Positions 38,589 to 47,106 of a stretch of DNA of 64,000 nt are shown here, piece after piece. How positions within the stretch are numbered: position 1 is the first letter of the stretch; the number at the start of each line of letters is the position of its first letter. The translations under genes were made by a program, and so were the position numbers. This DNA comes from Thalassotalea sp. PP2-459. Lineage in GTDB: Bacteria > Pseudomonadota > Gammaproteobacteria > Enterobacterales > Alteromonadaceae. The DNA lies in the NCBI RefSeq assembly GCF_001913705.1, contig NZ_MKQD01000033.1:1-64000 (forward strand), given 5' to 3'. Below the pieces are notes generated by a model. That model was not told where the DNA came from. It saw only the letters and a program-made list of their open reading frames with translations, and searched no databases.

Positions 38589-39080
38589 ATGAAAAATACT
38601 GAGCAAACAGCACACTCGATAGAGCAGCTTGAACAATATGAAAAGAATAAATTTTTTGTACTGAAAGGACTCATTTTAAGTTTTATTGGCTGGCAACTAG
38701 GGCAAATAATGGGCGATCATTTCACTGACATTCTTCACCCTTATGTTCTATTTGTATTTCAATTAATCAACTTGCTGGGGGCACTTGCTTGGGTTGGCTT
38801 TATTCTTTATTTCATTAAAATAGGTCGGTTTCTAAAAAATAATCTGGCTTTAAATCATCAAATTAACGATGAGCGTACAAAACTGATCAGACTTCGGGCA
38901 ATGTCTTACGGACTAGTCATTACACTTGGTACAACCGCCTTGCTTTTTGGGGCATCAATATTGTTTGATGCGTTCGCCCAAAACTTTGCCTTAAGTGGCA
39001 CCTTAGTGGCGAGGTCTGTTCTTTTGGTCGCGGTAGCGTCCACCTTAATTAGCTATTTATTGTTGGAAAAAGACGCATGA
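38589..39080 (+). CDS. Four-helix membrane protein paired with an XRE regulator
   Basis: This 163-residue protein has four predicted membrane helices (~27-45, 53-77, 106-128, 137-157) and a short charged loop with Asn-Asp-Glu-Arg between the pairs. That loop is seen in DUF2178-like membrane proteins that sit beside small HTH regulators. The start is ATG 38589, with AAGG 8 nt upstream; an in-frame GTG at 38580 is the alternative. It overlaps the regulator gene by 4 nt (ATGA), so the two are made together. Function unknown; a membrane sensor or antagonist of the regulator is an inference. Confidence 0.75.
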   Translation: MKNTEQTAHSIEQLEQYEKNKFFVLKGLILSFIGWQLGQIMGDHFTDILHPYVLFVFQLINLLGALAWVGFILYFIKIGRFLKNNLALNHQINDERTKLIRLRAMSYGLVITLGTTALLFGASILFDAFAQNFALSGTLVARSVLLVAVASTLISYLLLEKDA

Positions 39081-39289
39081 GTTATAAAGTAAACAACTGC
39101 ATCAAAGTCTGGCGCGCTAAGTTGGATATTACCCAGCAAGAGTTGGCACAAAAAGTATTGGTCTCACGCAAAACAATTAGTACTTTAGAAAGAGGTGTTT
39201 ACATGCCCTCTGTGGGTTTGGCCTTAAAACTGGCGGAATTATTTGATACCAAAGTAGAGGAAATATTTACGCTTGATGACAAGACTTAA
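39077..39289 (+). CDS. XRE/Cro-family HTH regulator
   Basis: This 70-residue protein is a single Cro/CI-type helix-turn-helix domain. The recognition region reads Thr-Gln-Gln-Glu-Leu-Ala-Gln-Lys-Val-Leu-Val-Ser-Arg-Lys-Thr-Ile-Ser-Thr-Leu-Glu (~18-37), and the C-terminal helix ends Val-Glu-Glu-Ile-Phe. It resembles the YozG-like group of tiny regulators that are coupled to membrane proteins. The start overlaps the upstream membrane-protein stop by 4 nt. Confidence 0.88.
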   Translation: MSYKVNNCIKVWRAKLDITQQELAQKVLVSRKTISTLERGVYMPSVGLALKLAELFDTKVEEIFTLDDKT

Positions 39290-39474
39290 TAACCTTAACT
39301 TTCGCAGTGCAATAGAAATTTTGTATCTAACACAAGGGTTCAGGCTGCATATTTTAAGCTGGAAAATGGGGTCAGGTACATTAAATGCTTAGTTGATTAC
39401 TACAGACTTTAGTAAACGTGGTTATTTATTTTGAGTAAGCCAAGTCTACAGATGTGAATGGAAATAGGCTTGTG

Positions 39475-39648
39475 TTAAGGGTGGGTGACAAAAAGCATGA
39501 GAACAAAAAAAGCGATGATTACCGCATTAAAGGTAATAATATAAGCAAACCCTTTAATACCCTCTTTAACTGTGTATCCTTTAGCGTTGAGGTACCACCA
39601 CCAAACGCCACACATGATTATGGGTAATAAGAAAAAAAGACGGATCAT
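39475..39648 (-). CDS. 57-residue small membrane protein
   Basis: This short frame runs from ATG at 39648 to TAA at 39475. It has two hydrophobic helices, one at residues ~2-20 (Phe-Phe-Leu-Leu-Pro-Ile-Ile-Met-Cys-Gly-Val-Trp-Trp-Trp-Tyr-Leu) and one at ~34-54, joined by a basic loop with Lys-Gly-Tyr-Thr-Val-Lys-Glu-Gly-Ile-Lys-Gly. Positive residues in the loop favour both ends outside the cytoplasm. The regular helix-loop-helix design and triple Trp make chance unlikely. There is no strong ribosome-binding site. Function unknown. Confidence 0.6.
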   Translation of the reverse strand: MIRLFFLLPIIMCGVWWWYLNAKGYTVKEGIKGFAYIITFNAVIIAFFVLMLFVTHP

Positions 39649-39843
39649 ATTTAAACATCAAGTGATTGATTAATAACAGTATGGTAGTTTATTTTAGCGC
39701 TATTTGCACTGAAAGTTGATAAAAAGCGTTAAACATTATTTATCGGCTGGGCGTAACGCTTAAAAGTCTACCTTTATTTATGTGTTGTATTAATACCTAG
39801 TTACCCATATATCATTGAAAGAAATGGGGAACTTGGTGAAAAT

Positions 39844-40098
39844 ATGGATTTTTTGAGTGTTAGACTTATTACAGTCTTGTTAATTATCATCAGTTGTTGC
39901 TTGCTCGGTTTTGTGATGTTTCGCTTGGTGAAGTGGAGTAAAAAGATGCCAAAAGGCGCATTTATTTTTCTGGCACTTTTCCCGTTAATTTCTATATTTC
40001 CTATTCCGCCACAAGAAATAAAAAAATTAGAAAAAATAAAGCAGCAACAAATAAAAAAGGAAAAGGAGAACTCAGAGCCTCACGAAAGCTCTGAATAA
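39844..40098 (+). CDS. 84-residue small membrane protein with charged tail
   Basis: This protein has two hydrophobic stretches (~6-27 and ~38-52) and a Lys/Glu-rich C-terminal tail (~56-84) that should be cytoplasmic and helical. I do not recognise a family. GGTG lies about 8 nt before the ATG as a weak ribosome-binding site. It is convergent with ampG, 12 nt away. It could be real but small; confidence is moderate. Confidence 0.55.
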   Translation: MDFLSVRLITVLLIIISCCLLGFVMFRLVKWSKKMPKGAFIFLALFPLISIFPIPPQEIKKLEKIKQQQIKKEKENSEPHESSE

Positions 40099-40110
40099 AT
40101 GTTTATCTAA

Positions 40111-41709
40111 CTACCCGTTTACTTTGTTTTGTTGCTCAATAAGTGCTGTTAATGGTTTTCTAATACTGTATAAAAACAGCAAACTAGGGATCACCATAGC
40201 GGAAGTCAATATGAAAAATAATGCCCAATTGCCATCAAGCCAATCTACAATAATGCCAGAATACGAACCGACCATAACTCTTCCAAAGGTACCTAATGAT
40301 GCCATTAATGCATATTGGCTCGCAGTAAAGCTTTTATTACAAAGCACTGAAAGCAATGCAACAAAGGCGACCGATCCCCAAGCCGAAGTAAAGCCATCAA
40401 CAAAGACCGTTAGGGCGAATAGTGCTTTATCTGGGCCTACAACCGCCATCGCAGAGAAGAGCAAGTTACTCGCAGACATCGCAATACCGCCAATAAATAA
40501 CCCTTTTAAAATACCAAAACGTATAGTGAATATACTCCCTAATAAAGAGAACACGATTGTAGTGCCCCAGTTAATGAGTTTCGAATAATAAGCAATATCT
40601 TCGTTGGAAAAACCTACCTCACGATAGAACACGATCGACATACGCCCTAAGTACGCTTCGCCAATCTTAAAGAGAAAAATAAACATCAAAATTGAAAATG
40701 CTAATTTGGTGCCATTTCGGGTAAAAAATTCTTGTATGGGGGAAACTAATGTAGCTAATAACCAAGCAGTAAGCTTATGTACTCGTTGAATACTTGGGTT
40801 ACTATTATCAATCAATTCATGATGGGAAATACTGCGATTAAGCCTGGTTAATTGGCGATAAAATAATGCGATTAAACCGACAACGGTTATTGATAAGGCA
40901 TGAAATCGATAGGTTGTGCTGATCACATTGTCTGGCCAGCTTGGATAGCCAATATTAGCGTAAATAATCGCAGAGAAAATCAGCGGGATAATGAGTAAAA
41001 TAAGCCAAGCTTCACGCGTGTAATGGGGTAATACCTTTACGTAATCGGTTTGTATTTTATTCAGCACTGCTTCACGGTTGTTTTCATTTGGTTCTTTTAC
41101 GATAAAAGCAGTTAACATTAGTAGTAACATTATTAAGGCTAGCACTAAAAATACTTCTGACCACTGCCATTGAGGGTCACTGGCTAAAATAAACGGAATG
41201 CTGCCTAGACCTGCGTAACCAGTCCACCAGCCGGCGGTAGCCATAGCCGAACCCGCAGCCATTAAATTGTTATCTTTTGCTTGTAGAATATCAATACGAT
41301 AAGCATCAATTGCGATATCTTGTGTGGCTCCGGCAATAGCGATAACCAAGCCGAAAAATGCCATTAAGTGCAACTGATGTTTTACATCAAAGGCACTAAG
41401 CTGTAGTGCAGCCAATACTATAATGGCTTGGGTCGCGATAATCCAACTACGTCGTTGTCCAAAGCTAGCGGTTAGCCAGGGTAGCTTTATTCTGTCGGCT
41501 AAGGGAGACCATAAAAAGTTAATACTATAAGCAGCAAATATTAAACCAAATAATCCGATACTTGAACGGCTTAGGCCTTCATCTTTTAACCAGCCGGTCA
41601 TTGCTGAGCCTATCATTACCCAAGGGAAGCCGCTGGCCACGCCAAAAAAGAAAACTGTTAATAAGCGTTTATTTTTAAAATAGAGAAGCGTTTGTTTAAT
41701 ACTTTGCAC
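40111..41709 (-). CDS. ampG: AmpG-like muropeptide/MFS permease
   Basis: AmpG carries GlcNAc-anhydroMurNAc peptides into the cytoplasm for cell-wall recycling. The 532-residue protein is a major-facilitator-type transporter with 12-14 hydrophobic helices. The AmpG signature region is visible as Gly-Val-Ala-Ser-Gly-Phe-Pro ... Leu-Trp-Ser-Pro-Leu-Ala-Asp-Arg ... Gly-Gln-Arg-Arg-Ser-Trp-Ile. It is about 40 residues longer than E. coli AmpG, mainly in a central loop. In E. coli ampG is beside yajG; here yajG is two genes upstream in the same direction, which supports the name. Substrate specificity is inferred. Confidence 0.85.
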   Translation of the reverse strand: MQSIKQTLLYFKNKRLLTVFFFGVASGFPWVMIGSAMTGWLKDEGLSRSSIGLFGLIFAAYSINFLWSPLADRIKLPWLTASFGQRRSWIIATQAIIVLAALQLSAFDVKHQLHLMAFFGLVIAIAGATQDIAIDAYRIDILQAKDNNLMAAGSAMATAGWWTGYAGLGSIPFILASDPQWQWSEVFLVLALIMLLLMLTAFIVKEPNENNREAVLNKIQTDYVKVLPHYTREAWLILLIIPLIFSAIIYANIGYPSWPDNVISTTYRFHALSITVVGLIALFYRQLTRLNRSISHHELIDNSNPSIQRVHKLTAWLLATLVSPIQEFFTRNGTKLAFSILMFIFLFKIGEAYLGRMSIVFYREVGFSNEDIAYYSKLINWGTTIVFSLLGSIFTIRFGILKGLFIGGIAMSASNLLFSAMAVVGPDKALFALTVFVDGFTSAWGSVAFVALLSVLCNKSFTASQYALMASLGTFGRVMVGSYSGIIVDWLDGNWALFFILTSAMVIPSLLFLYSIRKPLTALIEQQNKVNG

Positions 41710-41798
41710 TGAAATTTATTTTACGGTAAGTAAAGCTGCTAGCAGGGTAACAGGTTCTAAAAAGGGACAGAAGTAAAATATGTACACAAATATAGTTT

Positions 41799-42128
41799 TT
41801 ACGCTAACGGGCGCCAACCTATGCAATCAATAGGGTAGCTGCCAATACCTTCAAAAAACTCAATACAGGTTTTTATTTCACTTTGAAAATATAAATTAGT
41901 GAGCAGCGATTGGCTGCCATGTAGTGAAAATTGATGTATCACATGCCAAAACACTCGCTCTTTTGCGCTACCGGGGGTTTCATCAGTAACGTTGATGAGT
42001 GTCCACTCTTCCATGGTGTCGTTTACGAAGCGGTCAAGTTCGGTGTAGTGTAATGTGTTGTCTATGACGGCTTTAACGTATGCTGTTGTTTGTAAAATTT
42101 TTTCATTGATGAACTGCTCAATGATCAT
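41799..42128 (-). CDS. Hypothetical protein, 109 residues
   Basis: I do not recognise this small acidic soluble protein. It has a helical N-terminal half and a C-terminal block Glu-Phe-Phe-Glu-Gly-Ile-Gly-Ser-Tyr-Pro-Ile-Asp-Cys-Ile-Gly-Trp-Arg-Pro. I start at ATG 42128 because GGGGA lies just upstream; the frame extends four codons further to a TTG. It lies between the cyclophilin gene and ampG in the same direction. Confidence 0.65.
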   Translation of the reverse strand: MIIEQFINEKILQTTAYVKAVIDNTLHYTELDRFVNDTMEEWTLINVTDETPGSAKERVFWHVIHQFSLHGSQSLLTNLYFQSEIKTCIEFFEGIGSYPIDCIGWRPLA

Positions 42129-42357
42129 GACTTTCCCCAATTGAGTTCTCGCGTATGCTTGAGCTACCGTAATATGAACTAGCTGAGATGGTGTGCAAGT
42201 CTGATTGTTATTTTTATTGGGAGGCTGCTACACGTACTATTTAGTTATCGTTGATAAATTGAATTCTGTCAAAATTTAACGCGTATTACTGTTGGGACAA
42301 ATAGAAGAATGCGAGCACAAAGAGTAGCCCGCAATACAGGTAGCTTGTTTAACTGGT

Positions 42358-42942
42358 TTATTGTCCTTCAGGTAATAAGGTTGCTTTTTTGAGTATTACT
42401 TGCTCAATGGGTACATCTTCCCAACCGAGTTCTTCATTAAAGTCTGTTTTTACTTTTGCCATTTCAGTGACAATTTCTTCACCTTCAACGATTAACCCGA
42501 ATACGGTATAACCCCAACTCACGCCTGGGTCTAAATTGGTGTTTTCGCCAATATTAAAGAAAAACTGTCTGTTAGCGGAGTGAGGTTGGCGCTCTCTAGC
42601 CATGGCTATGGTGCCTGTTACATTCTTCAACCCATTTCCTGATTCGTTAACAATATCACCGTTAGTTTTCTTTATTTTGAGATCGGTATCATAACCACCA
42701 CCTTGTACTACAAAGTCTTCTACAATACGGTGGAAGATAGTATTGTTATATTCGCCACTCACTACATAGGTTAAAAAATTATCAACGGTTAAAGGCGCTT
42801 TAACACGATCAAGTTCAACAACTATCACACCTTTATTGGTTTCAAGTTTTACTTTTGGATACAAATTGTAAGGATCTAACTCCATATTTTGCGCAAACGT
42901 TTGTTGAATAAAGCACGTTAATATTAAAAGTAAGTATTTCAT
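42358..42942 (-). CDS. Periplasmic cyclophilin-type peptidyl-prolyl isomerase
   Basis: This 194-residue precursor has a signal peptide (Met-Lys-Tyr-Leu-Leu to about residue 18) and a cyclophilin domain. Active-site pieces are Phe-His-Arg-Ile-Val-Glu-Asp-Phe-Val-Val-Gln-Gly-Gly and Asn-Arg-Gln-Phe-Phe-Phe-Asn-Ile-Gly. It should speed proline isomerisation during folding of exported proteins, like PpiA. I chose ATG 42942, which follows AGGA by 6 nt and opens the signal peptide; the upstream extension overlaps yajG. It lies 7 nt after yajG, so the two form an operon. Confidence 0.9.
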   Translation of the reverse strand: MKYLLLILTCFIQQTFAQNMELDPYNLYPKVKLETNKGVIVVELDRVKAPLTVDNFLTYVVSGEYNNTIFHRIVEDFVVQGGGYDTDLKIKKTNGDIVNESGNGLKNVTGTIAMARERQPHSANRQFFFNIGENTNLDPGVSWGYTVFGLIVEGEEIVTEMAKVKTDFNEELGWEDVPIEQVILKKATLLPEGQ

Positions 42943-42949
42943 TATTTTC

Positions 42950-43552
42950 CTATCGTACTGAATTTTTTTGCACAAATTGTTGTAACTCTGGATCTTGCAC
43001 CACTTGTGTTAGCAAAGAGCTAAGTTGTTGATTAAAATCTCGCTCAAGCACTGCCATATCGGCTTTCAAAATACCATTGCTAGTGGTAGTGCTGTTGAAG
43101 GTTTTCGTTAATGTTTTTTCACCCCCTGAAAACTGAGCCGTCAAACGAATAACAGAGCGACTAGCATATTTTGAAAGTGATTGTTCAACGGTAATTTTTG
43201 CCTGATTTATCACTAAGCGCAGTTGATTTTCTGACGTTGGTGAAACATCTAAGCCACTTTTTTTTAAGCCCGCAGAAAATGCAGTAGCAATATCTGTTTG
43301 TAAAGGAGTACGAGACGTTACGATATGTGCTGCACTGTCGTCTTTTATTATTTCTAATACATGATGTGCAGTACGCATATCTTCTACTGCCACAGAAGCA
43401 TGTTGTCCAGAATAATGAGTATTTGTTTGCAAATGTAATTGCGGAGTAACAATGAAAGCATTTGGTGTAGTGCTACATGCTGTGGTTATAGCACTGGTAG
43501 CGATTACCGTACTGATCGCGAAAAAGCGACGAAAATATGAGATTTTTATCAT
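42950..43552 (-). CDS. yajG: YajG-family lipoprotein
   Basis: This 200-residue lipoprotein has a basic N-terminus, a hydrophobic helix and a lipobox ending in Thr-Thr-Ala-Cys at residue ~26. It fits the YajG family by its Val-Thr-Pro-Gln-Leu opening of the mature part, the repeated beta-alpha pattern, and its place upstream of ampG. The function of YajG is not established; a cell-envelope role is likely. It is followed after 7 nt by the cyclophilin gene. Confidence 0.85.
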   Translation of the reverse strand: MIKISYFRRFFAISTVIATSAITTACSTTPNAFIVTPQLHLQTNTHYSGQHASVAVEDMRTAHHVLEIIKDDSAAHIVTSRTPLQTDIATAFSAGLKKSGLDVSPTSENQLRLVINQAKITVEQSLSKYASRSVIRLTAQFSGGEKTLTKTFNSTTTSNGILKADMAVLERDFNQQLSSLLTQVVQDPELQQFVQKNSVR

Positions 43553-43605
43553 GAGTTAATAGCCGTAAATCTTCTGAGAGTTTGTAATATTCCTTGATTA
43601 ACATT

Positions 43606-43625
43606 ATCACACATTCGTGTGTGAT
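43606..43625 (-). promoter_or_regulatory. Perfect hairpin or operator upstream of yajG
   Basis: An 8-bp perfect inverted repeat (ATCACACA / TGTGTGAT) surrounds a central TTCG, 54 nt before the yajG start. No T run follows on either strand, so it is unlikely to be a terminator. The half-sites recall a CRP-like TGTGA core, but the spacing (TGTGA facing outward) is not that of a standard CRP site. Confidence 0.45.
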
Positions 43626-44050
43626 GAATATGGTAGCTTAGTTGATTCTTATCTTTTTACGTTGATCTTTTTTAAAGAAATACCATAAAAAACAGGTGTA
43701 TTCATGTATCAATATCAAACATCAAAGGGTAAATGTAACAGGTTATGGTTTGTTGTATTTCGCATTTAGTTCGAACAAAGTCCAATCTCAAAAGTTCAAC
43801 AGACCTTAGTTAAACTCAATTTTTATCCTTCTCATTTCCCCCGCCAATAGGCAAATTCTATCTATGTATATTAATAGTACTATTTATTATTAGTTATAAT
43901 TTTTTAATACATTATATTAATTGTAAATATAATGTATACAATCTTTACAGGGGGGTTAATGGGGTGTAGTATCGGCTGAGCATAATGTATACAATATATT
44001 AAAAAATAAGTGTGCATTATGTTCTCTGTTACAATTCAGGAAACACAATA
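43626..44050 (+). promoter_or_regulatory. AT-rich control region of the Oar-like receptor with repeated palindromic sites
   Basis: This 425-nt stretch has no gene. The 14-mer ATAATGTATACAAT occurs twice, at 43929-43942 and 43982-43995, 53 nt apart, each centred on the palindrome TGTATACA. A 12-bp inverted repeat (43907-43918 with 43926-43937, 7-nt spacer) overlaps the first copy. The layout suggests a repressor or activator site governing the TonB receptor gene; the regulator is not known. Confidence 0.55.
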
Positions 44051-47017
44051 ATGATGAATACAAAAACAATATTAAAACGTTCAGCTTGTGCATTAGCCGT
44101 TGCGTCAGCTGTTGCGATTACAACACCAACTATTGCAAATGATGCTTTTAACGGTACGGTTAAAGGGGTTATTTCTTCGGCAAGTAATCAACAACTTGCA
44201 GGTGCAACTATCACCTTGAAGCATAAAACCAAAGGTATTACTCGTACGATAATTACTGATGAGAATGGTAATTATACGCTTCGGAAGTTACCTATTGGCT
44301 TATATACAATGACCATTGAAAAGTCAGGTTTTGAACAAATACAAGCGCAAGATTTACTCGTTAAAGTGGGTAGTGCCATTGTTTACAATGGGGTGCTATA
44401 TTCAAGCGGTACTGATATGGAAACCATTCAAGTCACTGGTAGTCGAATTGCGCCTGTTAATATGGAGTCCTCAGCAGGTGGTATTGTAATCACTGCAGAA
44501 GAACTTGAACGCTTACCCGTTGAAACTGGTTTTGAATCTATCGCGTTACTTGCGCCAGGTGTAGTTGGCAGTAACAGCTTTGGCGCTTCAAGTGTCGGGG
44601 GAAGCTCCTCAGCAGAAAATGCGTATTACCTAAATGGTATTAACATTACATCAATAAAAACAGGTATTGGTTCTATCGGTCTTCCATGGGAAGCCGTAGC
44701 ACAAACTGAAGTGATTACGGGTGGAGTAGCACCAGAGTTTGGTGGTGCATTAGGTGGGATTGTTAATGCAGTATCTAAGTCAGGGTCAAATGAATGGGAA
44801 TTTGGTGCATATGGCCGCATCGACCCAGCTGCGACACAATCACAGCATAATAACTTGTTAACCACTGAAGGGGATTACTTTTCGAATACGGAGCAAGACG
44901 AAAGCACTTTCACTCGTGCCTCAATTTGGGCAAGTGGCGCGTTAATTGAAGATTCACTGTTCTTCTACGGTATTTATGCGCCACAAAAAAATGAGTACGA
45001 TGCAGCGGGTAGAAATACCATTGATATTGGTGAAAACACGGCAGATCGTTACTTAGCAACACTTGATTGGTTTATTAATGATGACCATTCAATTACAGCA
45101 ACCGCGATTGGCTTTACTAATAAAGGCAAAGGTAAAACGTATGCCAATGATTGGGAAACACAAGATGTTGGCGAAGAATTAAGTCATTATAAATCACGCA
45201 GTGGCGGCGATATATTTGGTTTAACGTATTCTGGTATCTTAAATGACGACATGTCAATCGAGGTTGTTGCAGGTAGAACCAAAGACAAAACTTATAATAC
45301 TGCAACAAGTAGTGACCCACTTGTATGGTCACAATTGACAGGGGGTTGGGTTAAAGTTTCTCGAGAAACAGCTTCATCAATTACTGAAAGTGAGTTTGTA
45401 CGTGATCAGTTTCGTGCTGATTTTAGTTGGATGCTAGAAAATCACGATATTAAAATTGGCTTTGATTACACCAATATTGCAATTGAGTATGAAAATAGCC
45501 CTAACGGCGTAGGTGATCGAGTTGGTTGGTGGGATGTTTATTATGCATGGGCGAACAACCCTGTAGATTATCCAGTAGGTGACCCATATATTCGCCAGCG
45601 TATACGTACTGACTTTACAGACTCAGAAGTAAGCTCTAGCGCGTTATATATTCAAGATACTTGGGCTGTGACTGATCAACTCGTGTTAAATCTGGGCTTA
45701 CGTTACTCAAATGTATACAACACTGTTTCTGACGGCCGTAAATATGTTGATGTAAAAGGCCAGTTTGCGCCGCGTGTACAAGCTATTTATGATTTAGAGG
45801 GCGATGGAACTTCAAAAGTATATGCAACTTTTGGTCGCTACTTTCAACCTGTATCTGCAAATATGAATATTACACAAGGCGGCCAACGTCGTGATGTAAG
45901 ACGTTTTTATGAACTTGGTCAAGTTGATGCGAACGGAGAAGTTGTTCTTGATGCAGACGGAGCACCGAATGTTGGGGATTATTTAGGTGAAAATGTTGTG
46001 CAAGAAGGTATTAGTGAACCTACCTTAATTGCTAGCCAAGATATGGAATCTATGTATTCAGATGAATTTACTATCGGTTATGAAAGTGAATTTATGGAGG
46101 GTGATTTAGTGTACGGTATTCGCGGTATTTATCGTGAGCTAAAACGTTCCATTGAAGATACTGACTATGCACCTGTGTTACAAAAATGGTTTGCAGAAAA
46201 CGGTATGTCAGGGGCTCCTAGTAGTGCATACGTACTTAATAACCCAGGTTCTGGCTTAGACATCAGCTATGACTTTGATGGTGATGGCGTGGCAGAAAGA
46301 GTTAATATTCCTGCGAGTTATATTGGCTTACCTGAACCTGAACGTAAGTATGCTGCCATTGAAAACACGTTGTCTGGTAAAATAGGTGAGAAGTTTAACT
46401 ATAACGCTTCTTATACATGGTCACATAGCTGGGGTAATACAGAAGGCTTAGTGCGTACTGATAATGGCCAGGCTGATCCAGGTTGGACTACTTCATATGA
46501 CTACGCTGAGTTGATGGATCATTCAAATGGTAATTTACCTAATGATCGCCGTCATTCATTTAAGTTAAATGGTTACTATCAAATTAATGATGAATTAACA
46601 CTTGGTTTTAACACGCGTATTGCTTCAGGTGCACCGATCAGTAAGTTCTCTCGTCATCCATTGGGTGTTGACAGTTGTGCTGCCGGCTCTGTTTGGGAAG
46701 CTTGTTCTGGTGCAGGGTATGGACATGTATCGTTTTATGATGCAGAGGGAAATCCAGCTCCTCGAGGTATTTACGGTGAAACTGATTGGCTTAAAGAGTT
46801 TGACATGAGCCTTGCCTATAACACTACACTTGGTGAGGGTGATTTAATGCTTAAAGCGACAATCTATAATGTCTTTAATTTTGATACGCAAACGTCTATA
46901 CAACAAGCATTTTCTCGTGATGGCGATAATGGTATCGAAGAGAACCCAAATTGGGGCATGACTACAGGTCGCTTAGGCGCTCGTTATGTTAGTTTTGAAG
47001 CGCGTTATAGCTTTTAA
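44051..47017 (+). CDS. Oar-like TonB-dependent receptor with carboxypeptidase-regulatory-like domain
   Basis: This 988-residue outer-membrane receptor has a signal peptide (~1-30, ending Thr-Ile-Ala-Asn) and a carboxypeptidase-regulatory-like beta domain (~35-110; Gly-Ala-Thr-Ile ... Thr-Asp-Glu-Asn-Gly-Asn-Tyr-Thr-Leu). A plug domain (~120-230) with Gly-Gly-Val-Ala-Pro-Glu-Phe-Gly-Gly-Ala-Leu-Gly-Gly follows, then a large barrel ending in Glu-Ala-Arg-Tyr-Ser-Phe. Oar-type receptors often handle peptides, proteins or glycans, but the substrate here is not determined. I start at ATG 44051, with AGGAA 8 nt upstream; a second ATG follows at once, and the frame is open back to 44012. A strong terminator follows. 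Confidence 0.9.
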   Translation: MMNTKTILKRSACALAVASAVAITTPTIANDAFNGTVKGVISSASNQQLAGATITLKHKTKGITRTIITDENGNYTLRKLPIGLYTMTIEKSGFEQIQAQDLLVKVGSAIVYNGVLYSSGTDMETIQVTGSRIAPVNMESSAGGIVITAEELERLPVETGFESIALLAPGVVGSNSFGASSVGGSSSAENAYYLNGINITSIKTGIGSIGLPWEAVAQTEVITGGVAPEFGGALGGIVNAVSKSGSNEWEFGAYGRIDPAATQSQHNNLLTTEGDYFSNTEQDESTFTRASIWASGALIEDSLFFYGIYAPQKNEYDAAGRNTIDIGENTADRYLATLDWFINDDHSITATAIGFTNKGKGKTYANDWETQDVGEELSHYKSRSGGDIFGLTYSGILNDDMSIEVVAGRTKDKTYNTATSSDPLVWSQLTGGWVKVSRETASSITESEFVRDQFRADFSWMLENHDIKIGFDYTNIAIEYENSPNGVGDRVGWWDVYYAWANNPVDYPVGDPYIRQRIRTDFTDSEVSSSALYIQDTWAVTDQLVLNLGLRYSNVYNTVSDGRKYVDVKGQFAPRVQAIYDLEGDGTSKVYATFGRYFQPVSANMNITQGGQRRDVRRFYELGQVDANGEVVLDADGAPNVGDYLGENVVQEGISEPTLIASQDMESMYSDEFTIGYESEFMEGDLVYGIRGIYRELKRSIEDTDYAPVLQKWFAENGMSGAPSSAYVLNNPGSGLDISYDFDGDGVAERVNIPASYIGLPEPERKYAAIENTLSGKIGEKFNYNASYTWSHSWGNTEGLVRTDNGQADPGWTTSYDYAELMDHSNGNLPNDRRHSFKLNGYYQINDELTLGFNTRIASGAPISKFSRHPLGVDSCAAGSVWEACSGAGYGHVSFYDAEGNPAPRGIYGETDWLKEFDMSLAYNTTLGEGDLMLKATIYNVFNFDTQTSIQQAFSRDGDNGIEENPNWGMTTGRLGARYVSFEARYSF

Positions 47018-47068
47018 TTAAACCACAAGTAACGGTTTACCGCGTTAACCTATTTAACGTGGGTATAT

Positions 47069-47106
47069 AAAATGCTCGACACTTAGTTTCGAGCATTTTA
47101 TTTTTT
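47069..47106. terminator. Bidirectional terminator between the receptor and rlmG
   Basis: An 11-bp stem (47069-47079 with 47089-47099) and 9-nt loop has A/T-rich arms and a T run on the plus strand. It lies between the converging receptor and rlmG genes and overlaps the last bases of rlmG. Confidence 0.8.

Noticed and set aside
43606-43625. A standard CRP-binding site
   Set aside because: The TGTGA halves point outward from a 4-nt centre, unlike the TGTGA-N6-TCACA order of CRP sites.
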